Source of the DNA: Paramarasmius palmivorus | Lineage: Eukaryota; Basidiomycota; Agaricomycetes; Agaricales; Marasmiaceae | DNA length: 64,000 nt | Assembly (NCBI GenBank): GCA_037176845.1 | Contig: JAYKXP010000064.1 | Coordinates: 248,001-312,000, forward strand | Direction of reading: 5' to 3' | Shown: in pieces, positions 46,918 through 59,960 of the stretch | How positions within the stretch are numbered: the stretch's first letter is position 1 | Layout of the letters: every line of letters begins with the position of its first letter | The notes under the pieces: model-generated | The model's database searches: none | The model's input: only the letters and a program-made list of their open reading frames with translations | What the model was told of the DNA's origin: nothing | Made by a program: the position numbers and the translations under genes

Positions 46918-49900
46918 ATGGCAACCCTTGAGACTTTGCCAAAGGAGAAGGAAGCGAACCTTGAGCGTGGCAGCTCTTTCGATGAGAAGAAGGGTTCAGA
47001 GTCCGACATCGACATCGCGCAGACCGGGGAGGTCTACGAGTACGTCTAACTTTACCTCTATCAGCCGTGCTGACTGACAAGTTAACCCAGCGATGTTCGA
47101 GTTATCGACTTAGGTGAAGATGGGAAGGAACGTCCAATCAGTAAGTCCTTTGAACGACGTATCGCCCCTGATGCTAATCGAATTATAGCGACCGATGTCG
47201 ACGTTGCGACACGTCTCATTTCATTGGAAGATGACCCGACTCTACCTTGTTTCACGTTCAGGATGTGGTTCCTTGGTATTGGATTATCGTGTTTCGGCGC
47301 TGTTCTGGGTCAGATCTTTGTGAGTAGCCGACTTTACTATTCATAGTTCAATCTCATCAAGGTCCTCTCAGTACTTCCGCCCCCAAACCATCTTCGTCAG
47401 CTCCCTCTTCTTGCAAATCATCGCTTACATTCTCGGCGTCGGTTTGGAGGTTATCATACCCGGTCCTGGAAATGAGCTCCCTCGATTGAAGACAGCAGAT
47501 ACAGCGTTCTGGAGATTCATGAACCCTGGGCCTTTTAGTAAGTGCTTCCTTTCCATTCCCCGAGGCATGTTAACTAACTTCATCAATCAGATCTGAAGGA
47601 GCATGTTGCCATTACCATATTTTCTTCAACTGCATCAGAGTCGGCTCTCGCCATCAGCATATTTGCTGCAGACTCGCTATTTTATAACATCCAAGTGCTA
47701 TTATTTCTTCCGCCGCTGTCGCTGTCCGCTTATCTTCCCTCACTAGCCCAATGCTGGTGTCGGGATCTTCACTCTCATTGGCAGTCAGTTGCTGGGTTAC
47801 GGCTTAGGGGGTACGTCGCTATGATTCCCATTCCATTATCAAACGAAGCTGATATCGTGCTTCGATTTAGGCCTCATGAGATCATTCCTCGTATATCCGA
47901 CGTATATCGTACGTTGTCATTCATGGTCATTGCGCGCACTAACTTTACCCTTACACACACCCAGGTGTTTCCCAATTTGTGAGTGACTTTCCTTTCCAAG
48001 GATAGAGAGCAGGTCGGTTGATCGTAATGGGCGGCCAGGCTCCCCACTGTGCAGGTTCGTTTCAACTGTCTTGATTGTCTAATTGACTAACCCCCAGTAG
48101 CTATTCGATGCGCTCCATCGAGGGAAAAAGTTCTTCTTGCAGAAGAAGCGTGTGCGGTTTTTCTGGGGAACATTCATCGCCATATTCATATGGGAGTGGT
48201 TCCCTGTGAGTGCTTCTATTCTCTCCCTATCTATTGAAACTAGAGTACTAAAGTTTCATATCTGTCAGGAATATATTGCGCCGTATGTCAAGTGCCAGCA
48301 TGACGTCTAGTGCCTCAGGTATTGACAAGAATAACTTTAGGACACTCACCGGTATCAGTATCTTCTGTCTGGCCAACCAGCATAGCCCGTGGTTCACACG
48401 GATCTTTGGTGTGTCTACTTATATCACTATCTTGGCGTGGGTGACTGAATCTTTACTAGGCGGTGCGGCTGGTAATGAGGGGCTGGGAATGTTCGCACTT
48501 TGCTTGGGTACGTTGTTATCTGTTGGTTCGAATCCAATGAATTGACTTGTTCTTGCACAGACTGGAACTACGTGAGTATATCCTCAGCTTCATCGCCCAA
48601 ATGCGGAAGCTGATGTTACCCCCGCATGGTCTAAGGTCGGATCAGGTGAATTAGTCACATTTGGTCTATCTGTCACACGGAACTTATCTTGCCTCAGGTG
48701 GTGGCAGTATCGGCGCACTATTCACGCCCTTCTCAACTCAGCTCAGTCTTTACTTCGGAGTAATGATTTGCATGTGAGTGATCCGAGGACTAATTCTTCT
48801 TTACGCATACTGATGCGAGGGTATCAGCATCACATTCAGTGCCGTCTACGCCAATAACGTTTGGGAGTCTCAGAGCTTCCCATGGTTGTCACAGGAGCTG
48901 TTCTTTGCGAACGGCACTCCGTACGATCAACTTGCGATTCTGGACGATAACTTCAGACTTGATGAGGCAAAGTTGGCTGAAGTAGTTCGTATCGATGTCC
49001 TTCCTCTCGGCTTCCTGTTGTTCATCGCTTAAGTCAGGGACTTCCATGGTTTGCTGGGTCCAATGTCGTCTACAAGATTGGTACCAATCTTGCTATCGGT
49101 GCTACCTTCACCCATGTTGCACTTTGGTATGGCAAGGAAATCAAGCAGGCTATTTCCGCATACAGGTCTGGTGATTACAGCGATCCCCATATGCAAAAGA
49201 TGAAGGTCAGTTTCTTTTATGGGTCCGTTGATGTCGCATACTAAAATATCCACCACAGGTTTACAAGGAGGTTCCGATGTGGTGGTACGCTGCCGTCCTT
49301 CTTGGAAGCTTCGCAATGGCCATGGCGACTTGCTACACTGGTCATTCTGACCTTCCATGGTGAGCCAACCTGCGCCTTTGCCAGTCTGCCGAGCCTGAGT
49401 ATGCGCTTCAGGTGGGGACTCATTGTTGCAATCTTATTTGCTGCTTTATTCCTACCATTCGTTGTCCTCGTCTATGCTATAACTGGTAAGCTAATTCATT
49501 CCATCACGAAGTAGCCCTTATTTACATACTGCTTAGGCTTCGTTCCCGACTCGCAGAGTTTAATCCAGGTAACGGTTTTCATTGTCTTCAGCTGACATTG
49601 GGTAATAGTTTTCGTAGATCATCGGCGCTTCAATCATGCCCGGAAGCCCCCAACGAAATATGTACTTTACGCTTTACGGATACAACTCTGTTCTGCAAGC
49701 ACGGGGGCTGCTTCGCGACCTCAAGATGGTATGTTTGAGACTGCCTCCGCCTGCGTCGCTAATTGGCGTTAATAGGGTCAATACACCAAACTTCCCCCCC
49801 GTGTAACATTCACTGTTCAATCAGTCGGGGCAGTCATTGGGTGAGTAGCTTGTAGATCACGGTCATCGCATATTTCTGATCGTTTTCAAGGGGAATCCTC

Positions 49901-50661
49901 AACTATGTAATTATGAGAACCATTATTACTACTCATCGTGATATTCTCCTTGATGTACAAGGATCCAACGTGGTATGTAATCGCCCATATAAACTCATAT
50001 GGACGTCTACTTACATGCTCGATTTCTAGTGGTCAGGACAGCAAGTACAAGTGAGTGCCCCTCGTTTCTGCAACTCTGGATTCACTGATGGTGTATGGTA
50101 GTCATTCAACTCCGAAGCAGTCACTTGGGGAGCCCTCAGTGAACACATCTATACACCTAACGGTCGATATGGTGTAGGTTTGATTGTATTCCGCAAGTCT
50201 GCCGTGTTGCTCACCATGTATTTAGATCATACCCTTGTCGATTTTGATTGGTCTCGCCATCCCGGTCCCATTCTGGCTCATCCACCGCTACTTCCCCAAG
50301 GTTCATGCCGATAAAGTTGTTACCCCCGTGCTTTGCTGGACACTTGGCTATCTAAGTGTTGGTATCAACTCATCAGTCTTTACCACCTTCCTGCTCGCCG
50401 TATTCTCGCAGTACTACCTCCGTGTCTATCGCCCCCGGTGGTTCAGAAAGTACAACTTCCTCATGTCTGCTGCTCTTGACGGTGGAACCCAGGTCATGGT
50501 ATTCGTCTTCTCGTTTGCTGTGGGTGGCGCCGGCGGAAAGGTCGTCAATTTCCCTAACTGGGCTTTGGTACGTTGATATGTCTTGCGGCCGTTTAAGACG
50601 CTAAGATCCTTTTCTTTAGAATCCGACTGGGAATCCGGATTACTGCATGAGATTAACTTAG
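46918..50661 (+). CDS. Oligopeptide transporter (OPT family), intact
   Basis: Proton-coupled importer of small peptides (or peptide-metal complexes) in the plasma membrane. Around 20 exons; every junction checked keeps frame. The cytoplasmic N-terminus is acidic (MATLETLPKEKEANLERGSS) and leads into DDPTLPCFTFRMWFLGIGLS. Family marks: NPGPFNLKEH, SALAISIFA, VYP/VQLFDALHRG, FPWLSQELFFANG, YSDPHMQKMKVYKEVPMWWY, ATCYTG, GLIVAILFAALFLPFVV, YTPNGRYG, VVTPVLCWTLGYLSVGINSS and the terminal NPTGNPDYC. Between 47940 and 48090 the model needs a 14-base exon (VFPN plus two bases) and a 16-base exon (LPTVQ) between tiny introns to preserve the block leading to QLFDALHRG. The stop is TAG at 50659. A decayed tandem copy lies upstream. 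Confidence 0.92.
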
Positions 50662-50876
50662 GGTATTTTGACGGTGTCAAGTAGCTTGCACTTCTGTTGT
50701 ACTGCAGTCTCTGAAAATTCGGCTGATAATGACGTATGTGGTCTGTGCGTGTGAATTGAGTTACCGATCACATGGTAATACATCGAAAAATTTCCGTCAC
50801 TGAGTACTGACGACCTCATTTCTTTGTCGTTTCTTTTCAACAGTTTTCACCCGATTCCAACACATCGACGCGCCAA

Positions 50877-53282
50877 ATGCCTCCCCGATACTATTCCGAC
50901 GAGGAAATAGCAGAGATGGCCAGTAGAGTCAGAGTCGCAGATCCCACGGAGGACAACGGGTCATTCGATACTATCAGTCGGAACGAGGCTCTCTTGCTCT
51001 TGAAGGGAATGGGTATCAATTTGTTTAGTCCGGGAGCACCACTCGCGAAGGCAACGGAGGATGATATCCGGAGGAGATTGAAGCATGTTCTCTGGGACTC
51101 ACAACGGCGAGTAACACTAAACATTAAACATTGGGGGGTGTATCTGACTGGGGCCTAGGCTAGACTACTTGTTTCCCGAAAAGTCCTTCAAGTCCAACAA
51201 GAGTTCATCACTTGACATCTCAAGAGCTTCCGCGTGGCCAAAATGGTCGTCTGCACACCCTGAACTTGCGAAGGCACAAGGCTTCATGCTAGATGGTTAT
51301 AAGGATGCCGATAGGCTAAATAGGTACCTGTGTCAATTGTTCCGCCCTCTGTTTAAAAAATTCATTCCTACCATCCAAGCTATGTGTTTCGTCATTTCCA
51401 GATGTCAGCGTTTACACAGGCGGAGAATATGAGTGGAATAGCAATGAACCCGCCCCCTGATATGAGGGGCGCATGGATTGGTGCGTCGTGATCCAGGCTT
51501 TCGCCAAGACTCAAGTACATGCTCTCATGACTTATTATTTACAGGTGCCAAGACCGTTATGGCCAAGGCAGCACTCGATATCACCCGGGAAGGTAAACCG
51601 TCTTCGAGTCTGGAATAGGAACGATTATAATACCTCAAATCGTAACAGGCGGAAAAGATACACCTTTCGTAGCATATCATACTGGATCAGTGACAAATCC
51701 ACATATGCTCGTTATGGAGATACTCGATGTCAAGGAAATCAAATGGCCCGAACCATCGAAACTGGTATCAATACGTTCTCTTTCCATTCTCTTCAGGAAC
51801 TCATCCATTGAGCAGCAGATGCAGCTAATACGGGCGGTACAACGCAGTAAATTTGGGTATGTTCTTTGTCTTCTATCACAGCCTTTGGCTCACAGGTGCT
51901 TAGCCACGCGCCGACCGGTGAGTCTGCCTTCCTGCATGCCAACGCGTCTCGATCTTGACTGTGGACATGAGATCCTCTGGTCCCTATGCTTCAAACACCC
52001 AAGTTTCCGCTGATAATCGTGCGATATACCTATATGGAAGGCCGACCAGAGGTGCGTTGCTACCTTGTATCCAAACCATGTGCCCACTAACAAATCGCAC
52101 AACAATGGTTAGGGTGGTTCCCAATTACTCGCACATCTACAGGAAAAGATTCAGTCTACTCTCCCGGCAAAATCTCGTCCGAGAGCTGCTATGGAAAAGC
52201 TTCAATTTCATCTCGGGGCCGCGGAAGAAATACCTGAAGCACATCTTCGCACCTTTGCCCGTATATTGTCTTTGAATGCCGAGCTAATCGATTCAGACTA
52301 TTCAGGGGACCTACAGAGCCACTGGAATGGTATCTCGCGCCAGCTGGCAGAGCAAACAAAGATCAGCTTCTTTGTTCCCTGCTTACGGTTGAGATGGAGG
52401 TAATGTTCCCCCGATCTTCGCACTATTTATTAATACTCAACACCATGTAATAGGGCTCTTGAGGAAGCAGAAACTGGACAAAAACCTGTTCCAGCTGACA
52501 ATTGCGGTGCATGCGGGAAGTCCGGTGCTAAACAAGTATGCGGCTCGTAAGTGACTCGGTTTCGTTGTCCGAGTAATGAAAATGGGATTGATGACTTGGC
52601 ATCCTTTCAGTTGCAAAAGTCCGGTGTGTACTGTACATATGGTATATACCAGGGGCCTTTATTCACTTGATCCTGACTAGGTTTATTGCGGCGCCGAATG
52701 CCAGAAGACTGATTGGCCGAATCATAAAGTTGTTTGCAAATTCTCGAGACGTCTCAATGATCACAAGGAGACAGCAGCGCTTCCGCAAGGCAAATTTTAC
52801 GTCCCCACTCGATGCTACAACGATTTTGTCCAAGAATCAGGCTTCGCAGTGGAGCAAGAGGCAACGATGCAATCGGGTTGCCCGCCACCCATGGATTGCC
52901 CTACGAACGAGTACGGGAATGATAAATTCATTCTACGGACACAAATGGACATGAACTACGAGGTATCCGGAATGAAAGGTGTTACAGTGTTTATGTGGGA
53001 CAGACGGCGGAGCCTTTTTGTACGTTGTGGACCAGGAGATGTGAAGTACGCAATGGAGCACAAGGAACCCAAGATACCTTTTCACCAAAAGGGCTACGAC
53101 GAATATGTTAAACTGGTGAGAGATCGGGGTGTTCAGGGGCAGTTAATCTTTCTGTGGGCGAAGAGGGTTGGTGATTCTCTCGAGCTTGAGTACGTGTTTA
53201 TACCGTCAATCGCTCTGACTTACTAAGTGGAACTTCTAGCCTCCAAGACTTACCGAACCAAGCAGAATGTACGTGGAACTGA
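50877..53282 (+). CDS. MYND zinc-finger protein, array copy A
   Basis: First of three tandem paralogues of unknown function. The N-terminal domain begins MPPRYYSDEEIAEMASRVRVADP and continues LWDSQR-LDYLFPEKSF, AWPKWSSAHPEL and YVFRHFQ. The MYND finger reads CGACGK, VCGSCK, VYCGAECQKTDW, HKVVC across three exons (about 52500-52760). A C-terminal domain follows: GKFYVPTRC, CPTNEYG, VFMWDRRRSLFVRCGPGD, LIFLWAKRVGD, ending DLQDLPNQAECTWN. The first intron appears to use a GC donor (GGCGAGTAAC near 51111), since the GT three bases on gives the wrong frame. The segment around 51860-52010 (between KSKFG and FPLIIVRYTYMEGRPE) could not be joined without a stop, so this copy may carry a lesion or an unusual intron. 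Confidence 0.75.
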
Positions 53283-53481
53283 TATGTTTACCCGTAGTCT
53301 GTAGACCACGCTCGTGTATGTACCTTGAGAGTCAATCAGGTATAATCATGTGATCGCGATGCTCACTCCTGAAAAGGAATAGTCTCCCACGACTTGAAAA
53401 TTATCAAACAATCTTCGCTTGTTCCCATGTTGCGTTTTCCTTTCATCGACTCCCCCATACTCATCCCCTGACCCATCTAGA

Positions 53482-55847
53482 ATGTCTACATCCTTGAAAC
53501 AAAAAGCCCCTCCAGAACACCTAAGCCCGGAAGAACTTGCAGAGCTGATCAAGCAAGCCAAGGTCGCGGATCCTTCGAAAGACAATGGTGTATTCGATTC
53601 GTTCAAATGGAAGGAGATGGTTGCCCTATCTAATGCAATGGGATTGACTATGATGCGGTTCAGGGGTGATTCTAAGCATCCGGATGTAGAAGGCTTCAGA
53701 AGACGATTGAGGCACGCGTTGTGGGATTCCCAGAGGTGCGTTCCCCGCTAGTTTCTCTTGGGAACCTAGTACATTCATTACTCCACAGGCTCGATTATCT
53801 ATTCCCTGGGAAATCGTACAACGATGAAAAGAACCCGAAGCTCAACCTCAGCGCACTAGAAACATGGCCTAACTGGAAAGATGCGCATCCGGAACTGCGG
53901 CAGTTTGGCAGTGGAGTCAAGACACTCGATTACATGCAAGACGCAGAAAGACTCAATACGTGAGCTCTGGGGTACCCTCCGTTTGACCTTGCATCCGTGC
54001 TCATGTTTTGACCAGCTACGTCTTTCGGCACTTTCAGCTATCCACGTTTACACAGAATGAAAACAGGCTAGGAGTGCAGAGAAGCCCATCGCCGGATATG
54101 GAGGGTGCCTGGACAGGTAATTAGAAACCTGGATTTTGATGGGATGGTATGAATTTTGACTGCGTTTTGATAGGCGTTAGGAAGTTGATGGTGCGAGGGT
54201 CGGCTGATATAACGCGAGAAGGTGTGTACTGTTGTGCTGGATGTTCAGTGCGCTAGCCTCACCGTTTTTTGCAGGTGGTCTTGAGACGCCTTTCCTCGCG
54301 TATACCAGTGTCCCAGGACGCCATATGTTCATCATGGAAATCCTAGATGTCAAACGAATCAGCTGGCCCAAACCGTCGAAATCGGTGCTTACCTCTGCTT
54401 TCTGTGCATCTGATATTGCTAACGCTGGCGCGTCAACAGCACGAGCAACTTCTGAGATCTATTCAGAAAAACCAATACCAGTACGTTTCTCAGTTTGGAG
54501 AAAGATCAAATCTGACATTCTTCTTGACATTTAGAGTGGATCCCACAGGCAAGGCGCATTCGTGCTCTCAAAATATACTAGCTTATGGTGTCTCGTTTAG
54601 AGCCTTTGCTTCCGATGCTAGAGCCACCGAAATTTCCTGTAATCATCGTGCGATATAGCTATATGGAAGGCCGACCCGAAGTAAGGTGCTTATCTTTCGG
54701 CCTGTGCATAATCTGACGATCTTTCACTAGGGTGGATCCCCGCTCATCACGCACCTCACTCAAAAGGTCAAGGGTCTGTTGCCACCGAACGCTCCAGAAA
54801 ATGCAGCCGCTGATCGTGTATCACACGATTTGGGTTACGCAGACGAGTGTCCCGATCCTCATCTCCGTACGTTCGCTCGAATACTGTCTGCCAATTCTGA
54901 TCTGCTCGATCCCGAGTATGTCGAGGATCTGCAGAGTCATTGGAATGGAATAACTCGGGAGCTGGCTCAGCAATCCAGGATTAGTTTCTTCTCGCCTTTG
55001 TTAAGGCCCAGGTGCAGGTACGCCTTCGCCGCTAGACTTTGAGCACGAATCTAATTGTCCGATTGTAGAACCAAAGAGGAAATCGAGACCGGCGAGAAGC
55101 TCAAGAAGGCGGAGATCACATGCGCTGCGTGCGGGAGCAAAGTAGCGAAACAGATGTGTGGATCGTAAGTCTCTTTCCATCCTTGTGGCGTGGAGAAATG
55201 ACTATCCGTTGATAATCCAGATGCAAGTCGCTGGTGAGTTGTTACTATTTTGTTAGCGATAAATCTAAGACCTCAATACTCCCATAGTCATACTGCAACG
55301 CTCAATGCCAAAAGGCACACTGGGAACAACACAAGTCCGAGTGTAAACTGTCGAAGCGGTTGTCGGATCCACAACAGGCGGTGCTCTTACCGAAAGGCAA
55401 ATTCTATGTCCCGATTCGATGCCACGGCCTCCTTATCCCGGAAGAAGGTTTCGCGATCGAGTTCGAGGCAGTCATGGAATCCGGATGTTGTCTCCCCGGT
55501 GAATGTCCTCCGAACGAGTACGGAAAGGATAGATTCGTGGTTCGCGCAGAAGGCAATGGGATAGGAAGCTCTACGATTGGGTTCTACGATCGTCGAAGGA
55601 GCTTCATAGCTAGATCGAATCCCAATGCTTCGCCCTGTCACAGAGAAGGCCATCGGCAGTTTATCAAGGTGCTAAAGGAGAAAGGAGTTGGGTCGCGGTT
55701 TATCTTTCTATGGGCACGGCGTGTTGGAGATTGTCTGGAGATTGAGTAAGTGACTGACTACACTTTGCCGGGAAGGATATGTAATAATGTCTTTTCTTAA
55801 GTTTGCAGGATATACCGCCTCTCGTGGAGGAGACCTATTTTGCGTGA
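53482..55847 (+). CDS. MYND zinc-finger protein, array copy B
   Basis: Second tandem paralogue, in the same layout as copy A. Start MSTSLKQKAPPEHLSPEELAELI, then KVADPSKDNGVFDSF, LWDSQR-LDYLFPGKSY with a normal GT donor at 53736, NWKDAHPELRQFG, YVFRHFQLSTFTQ, FPVIIVRYSYMEGRPE, HLRTFARILSANSDLLDPEYV and HWNGITRELAQQS. The MYND finger is complete: CAACGS, MCGSCK, SYCNAQCQKAHW, HKSEC (about 55118-55346). The C-terminal domain has GKFYVPIRC, CPPNEYGKDRF, FYDRRRSFIAR and FLWARRVGDCLEI, ending DIPPLVEETYFA. As in copy A, the exon between about 54480 and 54600 is hard to join. Only 199 bases separate it from copy A. Confidence 0.78.
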
Positions 55848-56545
55848 TCGAGTTTCAGCAACGACCGTCACAATATGGTCGACCTTCCTATACTATTGAT
55901 CTATATACACCAGGCGATGAATGCTCCTGTTAAACTAGCTATAGTTCCTCTTGGTTACTAAATCTTGTTATTGTCGTTTACTCTCTTTCAAGTCTATAAA
56001 CTTGGCCAACTCGGAAATCGCGAGGAAAACGTTAAGCAGGCTGCAAAAGCGACAGAGAACCTAATATAGCGAAAGATCTCCCACGGCCAAAAAATAGGTT
56101 AGATCTAGGGTTAGGGATAAGCGAATCGTTTTGCTCGTCGTTGACGGCGATGAAGACATTTTTCTCAATCCTGCGCTTGTTCTCTTGCCCGTAAATCTCT
56201 GAGCATTGATGGTTGTGCGGCTCACTGACTTACATCGAATTTTCGTGTCTTCCGGTATGTTCCTTGTCCGTCAACGCTCGGATCCAATTTCAATTGCTGA
56301 CTAGTTTTCCATCCAAACCCCAGGCTCTCAAGAGCTTCTAAACTCTCGTGAAATGCGACAGCTCCATTTCCCAGACAACGTCCCTCCACCACTCGCCCAC
56401 GGAAGAGATCCATTATAAGGTTGGATATTGGGAACCTCTGACTCTTGGTTCTTTGGTTCGTTCTGGCCCGTCTTGTAGTATCCTTTCCCTGACCGTTAGT
56501 GGAAAACCAACAGAAATGCTCCCAGATAGTACTCGGTAACTCCGC
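55848..56545. other. Intergenic
   Basis: The minus-strand frame 56222-56617 (131 codons) shows no family signal. Nothing called. Confidence 0.5.
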
Positions 56546-57687
56546 ATGGACCTCTTCTATGCCTCGTCCCATTATCCTCATCGGCTCATGAACGCCCAAT
56601 ACGCTCAACGCACTCAACCACGGTCCACGCTGAACTCAACACGCCCATTCTCCGCCAAATCCCCTGCTGGAGCCCAGTTGGACATCGTAGTCCGTGAGGG
56701 TGATACAACTCAAGTCGAAGGTACGATTGCTAATGGTTATCGCGCACCTAGTAACTGACTGCGCTATAGACATCCGGAGTGTACTCAAGCTGATGAAGAT
56801 TCGTGTTCTCCAGTACCATTTTGTCTACCTCAAGAGCATGTATTTGCGAAGGCCGTTTTCACTACAGCTCCCTATTCCATCGATCCAAAACATGCCGACC
56901 TCTTTGTCCGACTTCTCGTGTCTCGTGGCGGGATGCCAGAGTGGCATGGGGATGTCGCCGTTCGATGTAATCCCCGAAGAGCGCTTGGTCGACCTATAGT
57001 ACCTTGGTGGTTCTGGCCATAGTTTTTTACTCCAGGTGCGATTCAACCTACTTACTACCATTGCGTTGTAACTAAACATCGTGCAACCAGAACGTCGGTA
57101 TCGTATCCACTTCGGCTCGCCAATGCAGACACGCTATCTCAAGCTCATACGTCTTCTTTCGTTACACTCTCGCCGTCATCGAACTCGGCATCTAGCCTGC
57201 GAACGGCAGCCACCACCATCAGCCAACCCGCACCAGACTCATGACGAGGAATTAATTCGCCTGGGTCTTTCCGGGTGTTCATTTATGAAAACCGCGAGCA
57301 TGTGGTGCAGGATCTACACCTGCCAGATCATCGACGAATGGACTTACGTAAATGGACAACCACAGACCTCGATGATGGCGAAGGCGCAATCTAGGATGTC
57401 GCGTTTGGACAGTCGGAACTATTTATGAATGGGCGAATGGTAAACAGGTGGTTGGTAGCAAGGAGACGACAAATTTGCATGCTACGGTGTATCGATTTTA
57501 CCCATCTTCGTTCGTGGCTCCGTTTGGCGAAACTGAGCCGACATTCGTCACGATCAACGTTTGGAATCGTGACAGACAGTGCGGATCCCTGCAAGACGCT
57601 AGTTGTTATGGGGATAGTGAGCAGTCTGTCCTTGGTGTTTTGCGTAAAACTTACCTTCCAAAGGATCCCTTTCTTTTGTCTACTTAG
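56546..57687 (+). pseudogene. Unrecognised gene remnant
   Basis: I do not recognise the family. Protein-like plus-strand segments occur in order but in different frames with stops between them: PFSAKSPAGAQLDIVVREGD (about 56646-56700), HVFAKAVFTTAPYSIDPKHADLFVRLLV (about 56835-56920), RCNPRRALGRPIVPWWFWP (about 56963-57020), and TIYEWANGKQVVGSKETTNLHATVYRFYP followed by FVTINVWNRDRQCG (about 57413-57585) up to a stop at 57687. Some gaps could be introns, but several stops are not explained. It sits between copies B and C of the MYND array and has no paralogue in the window. An ancient unrelated gene in decay is the simplest view. Confidence 0.35.
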
Positions 57688-57924
57688 CTCTTCTATCTGG
57701 TGTACTGGTGTAATAGATATACACGGATCCCGGGGAGTTTTGAAACGAACTGGAAGTGTATTGTAAACACGCGCCAAATTAATTACTTCGCTTCGAATTT
57801 CGGGGAATCTGTCAAATCCTACCTGTCAAACACGTGCTTGGATATCCTTCGTCGGTCTTCGTTTGGGTCCTGCCACCTTTTTCCTTCACCCTTGCTCTCT
57901 CCTCCCATCCTTCTTATCCTCACA

Positions 57925-59960
57925 ATGCCACGAACAATTCAAAACCTCGCGTATCCATCGAAGACCTTGCACAAATGCTCAAAGGTTCGGATCCTATGGC
58001 TGATACAGCATCCTTCGGCGAGACCCTCAAACGAGCTGAAGAGATCGATTTTATGAAAGGAATGAGGGCTTTTGTTGCGAACCTGGAGAGTCACGGAGAG
58101 CTCAGAAAGCGTTATGGGACTCGCAGAAGTATGTTTCGCGTAAAACCAACAATTGACTAGCGTTTACTGGTAGGCTTGACATGATGTTTCCTGAAAAAGC
58201 TTTTGGTGGAGGTCATCGCGGCAACCTCGATCCTGATGCTCTACCGCCTTGGCCAAAACAGAGAGAACCTCGTCCAGAACTTCAAAGCGCTGGACTGGTA
58301 CGCGTAATGATCGATGGCTATAGCGGCGCGGAACGACTCGATAGGTGCGATGAATGGTTTCTTTGCTAATTCACGTATGCTAAGTGCAAGCCCATTCTAG
58401 TTATGTCTTGCGTCATTTTCAGATGTCGGCTTTCGCTCAGCAAGAGAGCATGAGGGGCATATACCGGAAAGCAGGCATGGCAGAAGCCTGGGATGGTATG
58501 TTCCATCCTGTTCTTGCCGAGATTGTGTTTTTTTTATCCTCTTCTCAGGCATCACGATGACGATTTCGAAAGCAGTGTTGGACGTTGTGCGCGACGGTAC
58601 GGTGAACTGTTATGAGCTTAAACTCTGGCTAGCACGTATCGTAGGGGGCGACAAAACACCAATCGTTGCGCATCATAGTGAGTCCGGTAAAGGGCTCCTC
58701 GTCATGGAGCAGGCCAAGTGGCTTGAACCTACGGCCTATGTGAGTTTCTCTACACGAATCTACCCACGCATTGAGTTGATATCGACGTGACTAGCAAATA
58801 AAGATCTTTAAGAGTACCTCTTATCCCAATCTTTTCCTTATTATCGTTCTCCTGATACAGGCGTGATCCGAGCGGTACGTCGTTACCTGGCAACAGATAC
58901 TCACTGACGAATGCTATCAGAGCCCTTAGTCCCAATGCTGCAAACGCCGAAGTTCCCGATTGTGATTGTCCAGTACCACTACCTTGATAGTAAACCACAG
59001 GTAAGCGCGCTGCTCTCTTTTTAGCTACCTGAAACTGACTATCCAGTAGAAAGGATCTCTTCTCACTGGGCATATTCAACAAAAACTGCAAGGAATTCTT
59101 GGGTTGACGGCGCTCAGAAAGTTGTACAGTTCCATCTTGGATGCTCCGAGGAGGTTGCAGAGGACCATCTCCGCGCTCTCACCAGAATTTCGGACCCCAA
59201 TGCGGATCTTCTCGAAGCCGATTACGTAGATGAACATCAAAGTCATCAATGGAAGGGAGTTACGTCGGCTTTGACACAGCAGACCAGGTTTCCCGTGTCT
59301 TCGACTTAGGTGCAGGTGAGTCAACCACTGTTGTTGGCGAACATACACCGATAGATTATAGATATACTGCAACTATACTGCAACACCGGATGTTCCAAGG
59401 CGAACTGGGATCCGCACAAGCCTAAATGTACATATTCGGTTCAACTAATCAGTAGGTGATTTAGAACTTCCTGAAGGGAAGCGGCTTGTCCCGCTGCGTT
59501 GCTATCACGAGTTCACGCTGGGTTCACAGCAGCGATTCAGAGCAAGTGTTCGCCTTCTGGTGAATGTCCCCCAGACAAGTACGGTGGCAAGCAACAGATT
59601 CATTGTTCACACGAACATGGACCTTGGTTACTGCGTTGGTGGACTACCCAAATACAAGGGTACGACGGTGTCCATGTGGGATCGGAGGTGGAGCTTTCTT
59701 GTCAGGGCCGGTCCTGGAGATGTCGAGTTCGCGGATAAGTACAAAGTATGCAGATCCCGTTCCATAGGAAAGGGTACGCGGAGTTTTCGCAGTTAGTAAA
59801 GCAAAGAGGCTTCATGGGGTGCTTGATGATCTGGGGGCAAAACGAATGGTGGATTCTACGGAAATTGAGCGTGACTCGCTTTCGATCAGTCTTATTGATA
59901 TCCCTAACCAAAACAAGTTTTACTTCAATTGACGATGTACCCTTGATGTTGACTTGATGT
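57925..59960 (+). pseudogene. MYND-array copy C, decayed
   Basis: Third member of the array. Recognisable in order: SIEDLAQMLKGSDPMADTASFGETL, then KALWDSQK, LDMMFPEKAFGGG, WPKQREPRPELQ, PLVPMLQTPKFPIVIVQY, and the C-terminal NRFIVHTNMDLGYCVGG with VSMWDRRWSFLVRAGPGDVEF. Damage: the start ATG at 57925 is out of frame with the following block, another shift lies near 58105 (LRKRYGTRR versus KALWDSQK), and the MYND finger keeps only its second half (YCNTGCSKANW, HKPKC), the first two Cys pairs being gone. A functional zinc site is not expected. Confidence 0.75.
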
